NCBI RefSeq assembly: GCF_030486405.1
Contig: NZ_CP129613.1
Location: 2,108,001-2,172,000 of the forward strand
Length of the DNA: 64,000 bases
Reading direction: 5' to 3'
Origin: Mycolicibacterium sp. HK-90
GTDB taxonomy: Bacteria; Actinomycetota; Actinomycetes; Mycobacteriales; Mycobacteriaceae
Made by a program: the position numbers and the translations under genes. The notes beneath the pieces are model-generated. The model did not search any database. It worked only from the letters and a program-made list of their open reading frames with translations, and had not been told where the DNA came from. This document shows positions 52,105 to 60,563 of this stretch, in pieces (position 1 is the first letter of the stretch; each line of letters starts with the position of its first letter).

Positions 52105-53099
52105 ACGCCGGCGGGAACTTCGTAGAACTGGGTCGCCCATTTACGCATGGCCATATACGGTTTCGCGTCGATCTTCGCCAGCGGCGGGTGCTCCACGTAC
52201 TTCTGGTAGCGCCAGATGTCGCAGTCTTCCCACACCGTCTTGAGGAACTGCTTCTCAACCTGTTTGCGAACCTGCTCGGGCGGGATGTCGGAGGTCTCAC
52301 CCGGGAGTTTGGGCCACCAGATCGAATAGAACATGTCCGACACCTCGTCGTCGACGGGTGTGCAGGCGAAGATCAACCTGTGGTTGGACGAACCCTCGAA
52401 GGCGCTCATCGCGAAGCCGAGCCCGGAGAAGTGACTGTGGATCCGCAGCGCCATCTTGTCCGGATCGTCACTGCGGGCATCGGGCCAGCCGGTCAGGAAC
52501 CGCCATTCCTCGTCGACGTGCTCCCAGTGCAGGCACACCGGCGTCACGGTGGCTCCGTGGACGTAGCGGAAATGTGAACTGTCCGGGCCATTCTCGGCCA
52601 CGATCTGCGGATGGACCGGGATCGCGTCGGCCCGGCTGGAGAACTCCGGGTAGGGCCGGTAGTACGCATTCGGATCGGTTTCGAACTGAGGGAACTTGTG
52701 GAAGATGTCGGGCAGTTCCCACTGTGGCTCCAGGCCGGCGGGTTGGTACCACATGAAGATGCAGCCGTACTGCTCCCTGACCGGGTAGGAGCGCAACCGC
52801 AAACCGCGGTTGGGCTTGTCCGGCTGGTACGGGATGTAGGTGTTGTTGCCTTCGGGCCCCCAGCGCCAACCGTGGAACGGGCACTCGACGCAGTCGCCGA
52901 CCACCTTGCCGCCGTGCCCGATGTGGGCGCCCAGATGCTTGCAATGAGCTTCCAACACATGCAGCTCGCCGGACTCGTCGCGGTAGGCCGCGAGGTCCTC
53001 GCCAAAGTACTTCAGTGCCTTGACGTCCCCGATCTCATACTCGGCTGACCAGCCGATCATGAACCAGCCGGTGACCTTCCAGGTGAACGGCACTTTCAT
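52101..53099 (-). CDS. Rieske non-haem iron oxygenase, KshA-like
   Basis: A 332-aa oxygenase subunit. The 2Fe-2S Rieske site is C-K-H with C-P-F-H (about residues 53-76), and the mononuclear iron site is suggested by H-F-R-Y-V-H after ENGPDSS, with an Asp in WEDCD. The size and the GPD-HF-YVHG pattern resemble KshA, the 3-ketosteroid 9-alpha-hydroxylase oxygenase. It needs a reductase that is not encoded here. First gene of a minus operon; a TACTGTAA-type site is 38 nt upstream. Confidence 0.9.
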   Translation of the reverse strand: MKVPFTWKVTGWFMIGWSAEYEIGDVKALKYFGEDLAAYRDESGELHVLEAHCKHLGAHIGHGGKVVGDCVECPFHGWRWGPEGNNTYIPYQPDKPNRGLRLRSYPVREQYGCIFMWYQPAGLEPQWELPDIFHKFPQFETDPNAYYRPYPEFSSRADAIPVHPQIVAENGPDSSHFRYVHGATVTPVCLHWEHVDEEWRFLTGWPDARSDDPDKMALRIHSHFSGLGFAMSAFEGSSNHRLIFACTPVDDEVSDMFYSIWWPKLPGETSDIPPEQVRKQVEKQFLKTVWEDCDIWRYQKYVEHPPLAKIDAKPYMAMRKWATQFYEVPAGV

Positions 53100-53136
53100 G
53101 CTCGCTGCCTCCCGTTTCGCTGCCCGTCCAGTGGGC

Positions 53137-53155
53137 TACGGAAGAGGTTACAGTA
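53137..53155. promoter_or_regulatory. TACTGTAA-family operator, site F
   Basis: TACGGAAG-AGG-TTACAGTA: the right arm is perfect, the left matches 5 of 8. It lies in the divergent gap between the Rieske and SnoaL-like genes. Confidence 0.55.
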
Positions 53156-53244
53156 GCGATTACTGCATCGAAAGTGGGTGTGCGTGGAACGGCCACGACG
53201 GAGGTGCTTACCGTGTATCTGACCCCAGACAACAGGAGGCGCAT

Positions 53245-53679
53245 ATGTCCGACGACATCGAGGCGATCAAGCAGCTCAAGGCCCGCTACTGCCGGTTCCT
53301 GGATACCAAGGACATCGACTCGTGGCGGGGTCTGTTCGCCGAAGACGTCGTGGTGAAGCTCGACATGGCAGTCTCGACGGGCGGTGCCGATCCGCAGACC
53401 GCTCCACCGCTGAACGGCTTCGAGGAATTCTTTCCCGTGGTGTGGGGCGGGGTGGAGCATGCGGCGACCGTGCACCACTGCCATACGCCCGAGATCATGC
53501 TGACTTCTGACACCACCGCAACCGGCATCTGGGCCATGGAGGACATGCTGTTCTTCGCCGATGGCAACGAGCTGCACGGAGCGGGTCACTATCACGAGAC
53601 CTACGAAAAGCGGGACGGGACATGGCAGATCACCAGCCTGCACCTGACTCGGACCCTGTTGAAGTTCAAGTCCGCGTAG
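53245..53679 (+). CDS. SnoaL-like (NTF2-fold) protein
   Basis: A 144-aa NTF2-fold protein (SnoaL_4-like): helix IEAIKQLKARYCRFLDTKDIDSW, then ATVHHCHTPEI and GHYHETYEKRDGTWQI. Such proteins include dehydratases, isomerases and polyketide cyclases working on polycyclic substrates. The paired His and Asp residues would suit acid-base chemistry. AGGAGG is 5 nt before ATG 53245. It is divergent from the Rieske oxygenase under the same operator region and ends in a strong hairpin. Confidence 0.87.
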   Translation: MSDDIEAIKQLKARYCRFLDTKDIDSWRGLFAEDVVVKLDMAVSTGGADPQTAPPLNGFEEFFPVVWGGVEHAATVHHCHTPEIMLTSDTTATGIWAMEDMLFFADGNELHGAGHYHETYEKRDGTWQITSLHLTRTLLKFKSA

Positions 53680-53691
53680 GCGGTCGCGCGC

Positions 53692-53737
53692 GTAACGCGG
53701 TGGCGGGAAACCGCGCGGATCGCCGCCACCGCGTTAC
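53692..53737. terminator. Bidirectional terminator hairpin
   Basis: Perfect 15-nt arms GTAACGCGGTGGCGG (53692-53706) and CCGCCACCGCGTTAC (53723-53737) with a 16-nt loop, between the convergent SnoaL-like and F420-type genes. The right arm includes the stop codon of the latter. No T-tract, as is common in mycobacteria. Confidence 0.75.
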
Positions 53738-54675
53738 AAAGGCGTAGCCGATGTATCCCGTTCTGCGCCAAGGCCCATCGCCTTGCCGAACGCCTCGATG
53801 TAATCGAGTGCGGCCTGTGGGCTGCCGCCATCGACATGGATGACGGCCCAGGTGGCGCCGTGACCCTCCAGTTCGGCAAGAACCTCGCGCGCGCGGCGCA
53901 GCGAGGATTCGTCGTCGAGATCGGTAGGCGGGCACACCACCTGAATATCGACGGCTGACGGGTCACGGCCGGCCTCGGTGAGCCGGTTGCGCAGGCGTTG
54001 CACGGCGGTGCCGAACTGGTCGGCGTTCTCGATGGCCGCAGTGCGCATCGCAGATGCCATTTCGGGTCCGGCGATGATCGGCATCCAGCCGTCGCCATGC
54101 GCGACCACGCGACGGATGGCGGCGGCGCCATTTCCGCCGATCCAGATCGGTGGATGGGGCCGCTGCACAGGGCGTTGCAGCCAGACGGGTCCGACTGCGG
54201 CGAACGCCTCTCCGGCAAAGGGCGTTTCGGGGTCGGACCAGATGGAGCGCAAAGCGGCGAGGGCCTCGTCGAGCAATTCCGCACGGCGGTCCATGTCGAC
54301 CCCCACCGCCGAGAACTCGGATCGTAGGTAGCCCGCCCCGACGCCCGCGATGAGCCGGCCCCCGGAGACCAGGTCGAGGCTGCCCAGTGCTTTTGCGGAC
54401 AGGTACGGGTTGCGGAACGGCAGGACGTACAGATTGGTCATCAACCGGATGCGGGAGGTGGCTGCCGCCATGAAGCTCAGCGCGGCGATCGGGTCCAGTG
54501 TGTTGTGACCGCCGTTGTTCCGCCACTTCACCGACGGGGCCGGATGTTCGCTCAGTGCGACGGCCGAGAATCCCGCGGCTTCGGCCTGGGCGGCGACGGC
54601 GCGGATAACCTCCGGCTGCAGGAAATCGTCAGGTGCGGTGGGTAGCTCGCTGGGATATTCGAGGGTGTACTTCAT
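53734..54675 (-). CDS. LLM-class F420-dependent oxidoreductase
   Basis: A 313-aa luciferase-like protein, related to the LLM at 13945-14772. It has AVALSEHPAPS, IRLMTNLYVLPFRNPYLSAKALGSLD and GGRLIAGVGAGYLRSEF. It probably reduces or oxidises a substrate with F420. It is divergent from the epimerase-monooxygenase operon, with a TACTGTAA-type operator between them. Confidence 0.86.
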   Translation of the reverse strand: MKYTLEYPSELPTAPDDFLQPEVIRAVAAQAEAAGFSAVALSEHPAPSVKWRNNGGHNTLDPIAALSFMAAATSRIRLMTNLYVLPFRNPYLSAKALGSLDLVSGGRLIAGVGAGYLRSEFSAVGVDMDRRAELLDEALAALRSIWSDPETPFAGEAFAAVGPVWLQRPVQRPHPPIWIGGNGAAAIRRVVAHGDGWMPIIAGPEMASAMRTAAIENADQFGTAVQRLRNRLTEAGRDPSAVDIQVVCPPTDLDDESSLRRAREVLAELEGHGATWAVIHVDGGSPQAALDYIEAFGKAMGLGAERDTSATPL

Positions 54676-54708
54676 CGATCTCCCGGTTTCTGACCCGTTT
54701 CAGGGCGC

Positions 54709-54727
54709 TACTGAAAGCGTTACCGTA
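54709..54727. promoter_or_regulatory. TACTGTAA-family operator, site G
   Basis: TACTGAAA-GCG-TTACCGTA matches at 14 of 16 arm positions. It sits 34 nt from the F420-type gene start and 38 nt from the epimerase start and could control both. Confidence 0.65.
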
Positions 54728-54765
54728 GCATCCATCGTTGATCGTCGACTGGGATGGAGCAGGGC

Positions 54766-55785
54766 ATGGATCGCCGACGGAAAGTGCTCGTCATGGGCGC
54801 CAGTGGAAACGTGGGCGCCTGTGTCACCCGACAGCTTGTCGAGCGGGGCGACGACGTGCGGGTACTGCTGCGTATGAGCAGCTCGACAAAGGGTATCGAC
54901 GGCCTCGAGGTCGAACGTTGCTACGGCGACATCTTCGACACCGAGGCGGTCGCATCGGCCGTGGCCGACCGCGACGTGGTCTTCTACTGCGTCGTCGACA
55001 CCCGCGCTCATCTGGCCGACCCGGCGCCGCTGTTCTCCACGAACGTGGAGGGACTACGCAACGTTCTCGACGTCGCGGTGAATGCCGACCTGCAACGGTT
55101 TGTGTTCCTGTCCACCATCGGAACGATCGCCGTCGGCGACGACGGGGCGACCGTCGACGAGGACACCCCGTTCAATTGGGCGGGCAAGGGCGGGCCGTAT
55201 ATCGAATCGCGCCGTCAGGCCGAGGACCTGGTGCTGTCTTATGCCCGGGAACGCGGCCTGCCCGCTGTGGCGATGTGTGTGTCCAACCCGTATGGGCCAC
55301 CGGACTGGCAACCGCGACAGGGTGCGCTCGTCGCCATGGCCGCGTTCGGCAAGCTGCCGGTCTATGTGCGCGGCGTCGGTTCGGAGGTGGTCGGGATCGA
55401 TGACGCCGCGCAGGCGCTGATCCTTGCCGCCGAACACGGCCGGATCGGCGAACGCTACATCGTGTCGGAGGGCTACATGTCCCAGCGGGAGATGTTCACC
55501 GTCGCCGCGCAGGCAGTGGGTGCGCGACCGCCCAGGTTCGGAATCCCGATGGCCCCGCTGTATGCCTTCGGGTGGTTGGCCGGCTGGTCGAATCGGTTGT
55601 TCGGCACCGACTTTCCGATGAACCTCACCGCCGCACGCTTGATGTGGTTGACGTCGCCGGCCGACCACGGCAAGGCGACACGGGACCTCGGTTGGAAACC
55701 GGCGCCCACCGCGGAATCCATTGCCCGCGCCGCGCAGTTCTACGTGGACCGGAAGAACCGCAACGAGAAGGTCATCGATCTGTGA
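54766..55785 (+). CDS. NAD-dependent epimerase / 3-beta-HSD-like protein
   Basis: A 339-aa extended SDR. The N-terminal Rossmann motif GASGNVG (about 12-18) and STIGTI near 119-124 are present; the catalytic Tyr-Lys pair of the family appears as Y-I-E-S-R, with Arg in place of Lys. It resembles 3-beta-hydroxysteroid dehydrogenase/isomerase-type reductases. ATG 54766 has GGAG at 6 nt; ATG 54754 is an alternative. Its stop overlaps the next GTG (GTGA). Confidence 0.84.
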   Translation: MDRRRKVLVMGASGNVGACVTRQLVERGDDVRVLLRMSSSTKGIDGLEVERCYGDIFDTEAVASAVADRDVVFYCVVDTRAHLADPAPLFSTNVEGLRNVLDVAVNADLQRFVFLSTIGTIAVGDDGATVDEDTPFNWAGKGGPYIESRRQAEDLVLSYARERGLPAVAMCVSNPYGPPDWQPRQGALVAMAAFGKLPVYVRGVGSEVVGIDDAAQALILAAEHGRIGERYIVSEGYMSQREMFTVAAQAVGARPPRFGIPMAPLYAFGWLAGWSNRLFGTDFPMNLTAARLMWLTSPADHGKATRDLGWKPAPTAESIARAAQFYVDRKNRNEKVIDL

Positions 55786-57410
55786 GTGTTGGGGACTCAG
55801 ACTTCGCCTTTGATGCTGTAGTCGTCGGCGCCGGATTCTCCGGTCTGTACGCGCTGCACCGGCTACGCGAACAAGGCCTCCGGGTGCGGGTGCTCGAGAA
55901 GGCCGACGCCGTCGGCGGCACCTGGCTGGTCAACCGGTATCCGGGTGCACGCTGCGATATCGAGAGCATCGAATACTCCTACAGCTTCAGCGATGAGATC
56001 CAGCAGGAGTGGGTCTGGACCGAGACCATGCCGGCCCAGCCGGAGATCGAGGCATACCTGAACTTCGTCGCCGATCGGCTCGACCTCCGCCGCGACATCG
56101 CATTCGGCACCGACGTCGTGGCAATGGCGTTCGACGAGAACACGTCACAATGGGCGGTCACCACCGCCGACGGTCAGATACTGCGCACACCGTTCGTGGT
56201 GGCAGCCACCGGAATCCTCTCCGTCCCTCTCGAACCCGACATTCCCGGGATGAACTGCTTCACCGGCACATCGCTGTTCACCAGCCGCTGGCCCCGTGAG
56301 GGTGTCGACCTCTCAGGCAAGCGCATCGGGGTGATCGGCACCGGCTCCACCGGTGTTCAGTTGATCCCGGTGGTGGCCGAGCAGGCGGCACAGCTCACGG
56401 TGTTCCAGCGGTCCCCGGCATTCACGTTGCCGTGGCAGGTCCGGCCGTTCGCACCCGGCGAGCTCGACGCGCTCAAGGCCGACTACTCACAGATACGTGC
56501 AGCACAACGGGAGCACCCGGTCGGTGCGGCACGGCTCAGCGCGTTCTCGGTGCTCCTTGAGATGCTCGCGCGGCCGCCGGTGAAATCCGCTTCGCCCGAG
56601 GAGAAACGCCGCGCCGTCGAGGAACACGGCGTGATGGGCGCGCTCAACTGGGGCGACGTCTTCTTCGACATTGACGCCAACCGGATGGCCACCGAGCTGT
56701 ACGGCCAGGCCGTGGCACGCATCGTCCGGGATCCGCAGACGGCGGCATCGTTGACCCCCAGCCACCCGTTCGCCTGCAAACGCCCCATCATCGACCAGGG
56801 CTACTACGAGACCTACAACCGGGACAACGTCACCCTGGTCGATCTGCGCAAGGGGGCGATCCGCGAGGTGACGGCGACCGGGATCTCCACCGAGCAGGGC
56901 GATTTCGACTTCGACGTGATCGTGTACGCCACCGGGTTCGACGCCATGACGGGCGCGTTGAGCCGGATCGACGTTCGCGGCCGCGACGGGCTGGTGTTGG
57001 GGGAGTACTGGTCGAAGGAAGGCGCGCTGTCCTATCTGGGATTGGCAGTCGCCGGGTTCCCGAACCTGTTCACGATTCAGGGCCCGGGAAGCCCCTCGGC
57101 AGCAACGAATTTCGTGGCCGCGCTGGAACAGCACGTGGAGTGGATCACGGATTGCATCACGTACCTGAGGGCCGGCGGCCACCGCAGCATCGAGGCCACG
57201 TCGCAGGCGCAGGCCGAATGGATCGAGCACACCACCGCATTGGTGGCGCCCACCGTACTGGTGCACCCGAGCTGCAACTCCTGGTACAACGGCGGCAACG
57301 TGCCCGGCAAGAAGCGGATGTACCTGGGATACACCGCCGGCATCCCCGAGTACCGTCGTCGCTGTGACGAGATCGCCGCGGACGGCTACACGGGATTCAC
57401 CATTGCTTAG
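55782..57410 (+). CDS. Baeyer-Villiger-type flavin monooxygenase with altered fingerprint
   Basis: A 542-aa protein of the cyclohexanone-monooxygenase type. The FAD motif GAGFSG and the segment GGTWLVNRYPGARCD are typical, as is GTGSTGVQ for NADPH. In the fingerprint F-x-G-x3-H-x3-W-P the His is Phe166: F160-T-G162-T-S-L-F-T-S-R-W170-P. His at this point helps NADPH control, so activity or coupling may differ. It should insert oxygen into a cyclic ketone. GTG 55782 overlaps the upstream stop. Confidence 0.88.
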   Translation: MSVGDSDFAFDAVVVGAGFSGLYALHRLREQGLRVRVLEKADAVGGTWLVNRYPGARCDIESIEYSYSFSDEIQQEWVWTETMPAQPEIEAYLNFVADRLDLRRDIAFGTDVVAMAFDENTSQWAVTTADGQILRTPFVVAATGILSVPLEPDIPGMNCFTGTSLFTSRWPREGVDLSGKRIGVIGTGSTGVQLIPVVAEQAAQLTVFQRSPAFTLPWQVRPFAPGELDALKADYSQIRAAQREHPVGAARLSAFSVLLEMLARPPVKSASPEEKRRAVEEHGVMGALNWGDVFFDIDANRMATELYGQAVARIVRDPQTAASLTPSHPFACKRPIIDQGYYETYNRDNVTLVDLRKGAIREVTATGISTEQGDFDFDVIVYATGFDAMTGALSRIDVRGRDGLVLGEYWSKEGALSYLGLAVAGFPNLFTIQGPGSPSAATNFVAALEQHVEWITDCITYLRAGGHRSIEATSQAQAEWIEHTTALVAPTVLVHPSCNSWYNGGNVPGKKRMYLGYTAGIPEYRRRCDEIAADGYTGFTIA

Positions 57411-58488
57411 GGCCGCCCGTATCGCGTGGGAGCTCGGTGGTGTGATGCCGCGCTCGGTGGGCGCACTGGCCGGAGCGGGAAACTGGAACCCGCTGTCGGT
57501 GGCCGGTCTGCGTCAGCTCGGTGAGGTCACGCTCGACGAGTTGGTGGTCACCGGAATGACTTTGACCGGTCCACCGCCACAGTTACCCCGAGCATTGGGT
57601 GACTACGAAGCAGCCGCCTCCGAACTGGCCGCGCTCGGAATCGACGGCGCACATCCGTGTCCGGATGCCCTGGCGGTCAAACACATCCGGCCCCGTCGAT
57701 TCGGCGCGTTGACGTTCGAGGAGCTCGTCTTCGATCATGACCCCGCGTTGGCGGGCTCGGTGCTGGCAGATGGCCACGGCGGCCGGGCCACGGCCAGGGT
57801 GCGGCTGTATCGCCGCGACGACGAGGCGCGGCCGTGGCTCATCTGGGTGCACGGGGCCGGTCAAGGGGATCCGATGGATCTACTGGTGGCCCGGGTACGG
57901 CAGTTGCATCGACTCGGATTCAACGTGGCACTGCCCGTCCAGCCTGGCCACGGGCCACGGAGGCGGGACTGGCCGGAGTACCCCGCCCGCGATCCGCTGG
58001 CCAATGTGGCCGGCACGATACGCGCGGTGTCGGAGGTGCGGGCGTTGATCGGCTGGCTGGAGCCGCAGGCGTCGTCGATCGCGGTAGCCGGGTTGTCGCT
58101 GGGTAGCGCTGTGGCGGCGCTGGTTTCGCATCTCGACGCCCGGGTCGGTGCAGTGGCGGTCTACACGCCCATTCTCGGGCTCAACACCATGATCGGTCTG
58201 CACCTCGGGCGTTGGGGTGGGGCCGGGCGCGCGGCGGGGGCGCAGTTGCGGTCGGATGTCGTGACGGCGCTGACCTCGGTGGTGGACCCGTTGGCCACGG
58301 TGCCCCGGGCCGATCACCGCCTCATCGTCGGGGCCTGGCATGACCGGATGGCAATGCGGGACTCGGCGCTTGCGCTGCACGAGCGGTGGGACGGAGAACT
58401 GCATTGGCACGACGGCAGCCATGTCGGGCACCTGTTCTCCGGTGCGGTGCAGGACGTGACCGTGCGATTTCTAACGGCCGTAGCTTGA
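57403..58488 (+). CDS. Alpha/beta hydrolase paired with the Baeyer-Villiger enzyme
   Basis: A 361-aa alpha/beta-hydrolase: oxyanion region WVHGAGQG, nucleophile elbow G-L-S-L-G, Asp in GAWHDRMAM and His in GSHVGHLF. The N-terminal 120 residues form an unrecognised extra domain. TTG 57403 is chosen because it gives an 8-nt overlap with the preceding gene; GTG 57364 is also open. It likely hydrolyses the ester or lactone made by the monooxygenase. It overlaps the convergent TetR gene by 18 nt. Confidence 0.82.
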   Translation: MLRAARIAWELGGVMPRSVGALAGAGNWNPLSVAGLRQLGEVTLDELVVTGMTLTGPPPQLPRALGDYEAAASELAALGIDGAHPCPDALAVKHIRPRRFGALTFEELVFDHDPALAGSVLADGHGGRATARVRLYRRDDEARPWLIWVHGAGQGDPMDLLVARVRQLHRLGFNVALPVQPGHGPRRRDWPEYPARDPLANVAGTIRAVSEVRALIGWLEPQASSIAVAGLSLGSAVAALVSHLDARVGAVAVYTPILGLNTMIGLHLGRWGGAGRAAGAQLRSDVVTALTSVVDPLATVPRADHRLIVGAWHDRMAMRDSALALHERWDGELHWHDGSHVGHLFSGAVQDVTVRFLTAVA

Positions 58489-59079
58489 CGTGATCCGGGC
58501 TCTGACACAGTTGATCTCGTGATCGAGATCGTGGTCCTCAGGCAGCACCACCCACTGGAACGCGATCCCGAAGATCGATCCGGTGATGTCCCGCAGTGCA
58601 CTGTCGACGTCGATATCGGGCCGCAGTGAACCGTCGGCGATACCCGTGTACAGCGCGGCTTCGATCTTGACCGCGGCCCCGGCCAATTGTGCGCGTACAC
58701 CGTCGCGCAACGGCGAGGTGGTCTTCACTGCCTCGAACGCGGACACGAACATCGCGCGCGTCACGGCGGCATCGTCGGCGTGAATCTCCTGGACCCGGTC
58801 GAAATGGGCCAGCACCTGTTGTAGGCCGGTGGCGCCCGGCTCGGGATCGGGGTTCAGACGCGCCACGTACACACCCTGGAACGCGTCGAGAATGGCGTCC
58901 TTGCTGCCATAACGGGCGTGCACCATGGCCCGGCTGTACCCGGCGCGCCGACCGATCTCGGCGGCAGTTGTTGCTTCCCAACCCTTTTCGACGATCAACT
59001 CGGCGGCAGCCTGCAGCAGCCGCCGCGACGACTGCTCGACGCGCTCCGGCTGGGTGAGGCCCTGGGCGGGGGAAGGCAC
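58471..59079 (-). CDS. TetR-family regulator
   Basis: A 202-aa TetR protein with HTH at about 20-65 (TTAAEIGRRAGYSRAMVHARYGSKDAIL) and a helical ligand domain. GTG start 59079; no good Shine-Dalgarno. It is divergent from the kinase-SnoaL-F420 operon, with the palindrome ACAACTA-ACT-TAGTTGT between the two, its likely operator. It is not closely related to the two TACTGTAA-linked TetRs. Confidence 0.88.
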   Translation of the reverse strand: MPSPAQGLTQPERVEQSSRRLLQAAAELIVEKGWEATTAAEIGRRAGYSRAMVHARYGSKDAILDAFQGVYVARLNPDPEPGATGLQQVLAHFDRVQEIHADDAAVTRAMFVSAFEAVKTTSPLRDGVRAQLAGAAVKIEAALYTGIADGSLRPDIDVDSALRDITGSIFGIAFQWVVLPEDHDLDHEINCVRARITSSYGR

Positions 59080-59099
59080 CCTTGCATATTAGACGGTCG

Positions 59100-59116
59100 A
59101 CAACTAACTTAGTTGT
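59100..59116. promoter_or_regulatory. TetR operator
   Basis: ACAACTA-ACT-TAGTTGT has perfect 7-nt arms around a 3-nt centre, 20 nt from the TetR start and 32 nt from the kinase start. The size and position are typical for a self-regulated divergent TetR system. Confidence 0.65.
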
Positions 59117-59148
59117 TCAGCGTCAAATTTCTCGTGCGGAGGTCACGG

Positions 59149-60195
59149 ATGACATCAACCGCGGTGCCCGTTTCCGGTGCGGTTCCGGGAAGCATCGACG
59201 AGGTCACCGCGAACTGGCTGTCGGAGGCGCTGGGCGCGGACGTGACCAGGGTGCGCGCCGAGCGGATCGCCGAGGACACCGGGTTCTCCGCGGCGTTGTA
59301 CCGGATCCACTTGAGCGGATCCGACGATGTGCCAGAGACTTTGATCGTCAAACTGCCCGCCGAGTCGCTGGCGCGTGGGGGGATGGAGATGCTCGGCGGC
59401 TACCGGCGCGAGCTGTACTTCTACCAGCATGTCGCACCCTCTGCGCCGATTGCCACGCCGCACTGCTACGTGGCCCGGATGACCGGCTCCGATTTCGTGC
59501 TCGTGCTCGAAGATCTGCGGAACTGGGAGAACGCGGACCACCTGGCCGGACTGTCGCTACCGCGCGCCCAGCTCTGCATCGAACAGTTGGCCGGCCTGCA
59601 CACGTGGTCGGCGGGCGTCGACGAGGCAGTGCTGCAGGAATTCCCGTGCATCGACTGCTCGTTGACGCGGGACCTGTTCCTGCCGGCGTTCGCGCCCGGG
59701 TGGCAGCTCTACCGGGACCACACCCGCCGGCCGGTACCTGGTGCCGTCGCCGCCTTTGCCGAGCGTTTCGCAGATCTCGCACCCACCGCGCTGGCTGCGC
59801 TCTCGGAGCGGAACACGTTGCTGCATGGAGATATTCGAGCCGACAACATGTTCTTCCGGGGCGGGGAGCTGAAGGTGGTGGACTTTCAGCTGTCGGTCCG
59901 GGGCGCAGGCGCGGCCGATGTCGCCTACCTGGTCAGCCAGGGCCTACCGGCCGAGGTGCGCCGCGGCCACGATGAAGAACTGCTGCGCGAGTACGTCGGC
60001 CAGGTCACCGGGTACTCGTTCGAGGACGCCTGGCGGCACTACCGGTTGGCCGTCGCGCTGCTGATGTACATGCCGGTGGTCGCCCTGCTCACCTGGGATG
60101 CCGCACCCGAACGATCCCGGCAATTGTGCTTGACCCTGATCGACCGCGCCGTCGCGGCCATCGAGGACATCGACGCCTTGGAGGAGTTTTCATGA
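59149..60195 (+). CDS. Aminoglycoside-phosphotransferase-fold kinase
   Basis: A 348-aa APH/EcKL-like kinase. The catalytic Brenner motif HGDIRADN (about 233-240) and VVDFQ (magnesium Asp) are present, together with an IVKLP lysine in the N-lobe. It should phosphorylate a small-molecule hydroxyl. Relatives include ecdysteroid kinase-like and ACAD10-type kinases that phosphorylate hydroxyacyl-CoAs in catabolism, which suits the setting better than drug resistance. GGAGG at 6 nt before ATG 59149; coupled to the next gene. Confidence 0.85.
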   Translation: MTSTAVPVSGAVPGSIDEVTANWLSEALGADVTRVRAERIAEDTGFSAALYRIHLSGSDDVPETLIVKLPAESLARGGMEMLGGYRRELYFYQHVAPSAPIATPHCYVARMTGSDFVLVLEDLRNWENADHLAGLSLPRAQLCIEQLAGLHTWSAGVDEAVLQEFPCIDCSLTRDLFLPAFAPGWQLYRDHTRRPVPGAVAAFAERFADLAPTALAALSERNTLLHGDIRADNMFFRGGELKVVDFQLSVRGAGAADVAYLVSQGLPAEVRRGHDEELLREYVGQVTGYSFEDAWRHYRLAVALLMYMPVVALLTWDAAPERSRQLCLTLIDRAVAAIEDIDALEEFS

Positions 60196-60563
60196 GGACA
60201 GCGCGGGAAGTGGTCGAGCAGTACAACTGGGTGGTCTGGAACGAGAAGGACTTCGCACTCGCGGACGAATTATTGGGGGAGACCGTCATCCGCCACGAGG
60301 TCGGGGAGGCGAAGGTGCTCACCCATGAAGAAGCGGTAAATCGGGTGATCGACCACTGGGCGATGTTCGAGGCAATTCGGTTCGACCTGAACCTGATTGT
60401 CGCCGGTGACGACGGCCAGCACGTCGCGATCGTGTACGAATCCCCGATGACGTTTCCTGACGGCAACGCGATGACCGTCAGCAGCATGGAGATCTTCCGC
60501 GTCGTCGACGGCCGGATCGTCGAAGTCTGGAATTGTGGTTACAAGCAAGGAGTTTGGGCATGA
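60192..60563 (+). CDS. SnoaL-like (NTF2-fold) protein
   Basis: A 123-aa SnoaL/NTF2-fold protein: the start REVVEQYNWVVWNEKDFALADELL, then IRHEVGEAKVLTHEEAV and a final SSMEIFRVVDGRIVEVW are family features. Possible dehydratase or isomerase. It is joined by ATGA overlaps to the kinase before and the F420 oxidoreductase after, so the three are made in step. Confidence 0.85.
   Translation: MRTAREVVEQYNWVVWNEKDFALADELLGETVIRHEVGEAKVLTHEEAVNRVIDHWAMFEAIRFDLNLIVAGDDGQHVAIVYESPMTFPDGNAMTVSSMEIFRVVDGRIVEVWNCGYKQGVWA

Noticed and set aside
57364..57402. GTG 57364 as the start of the hydrolase
   Set aside because: It would overlap the monooxygenase gene by 47 nt and add an Arg/Thr-rich shadow-like peptide. 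TTG 57403 gives the 8-nt overlap seen elsewhere in the window. Not proven.
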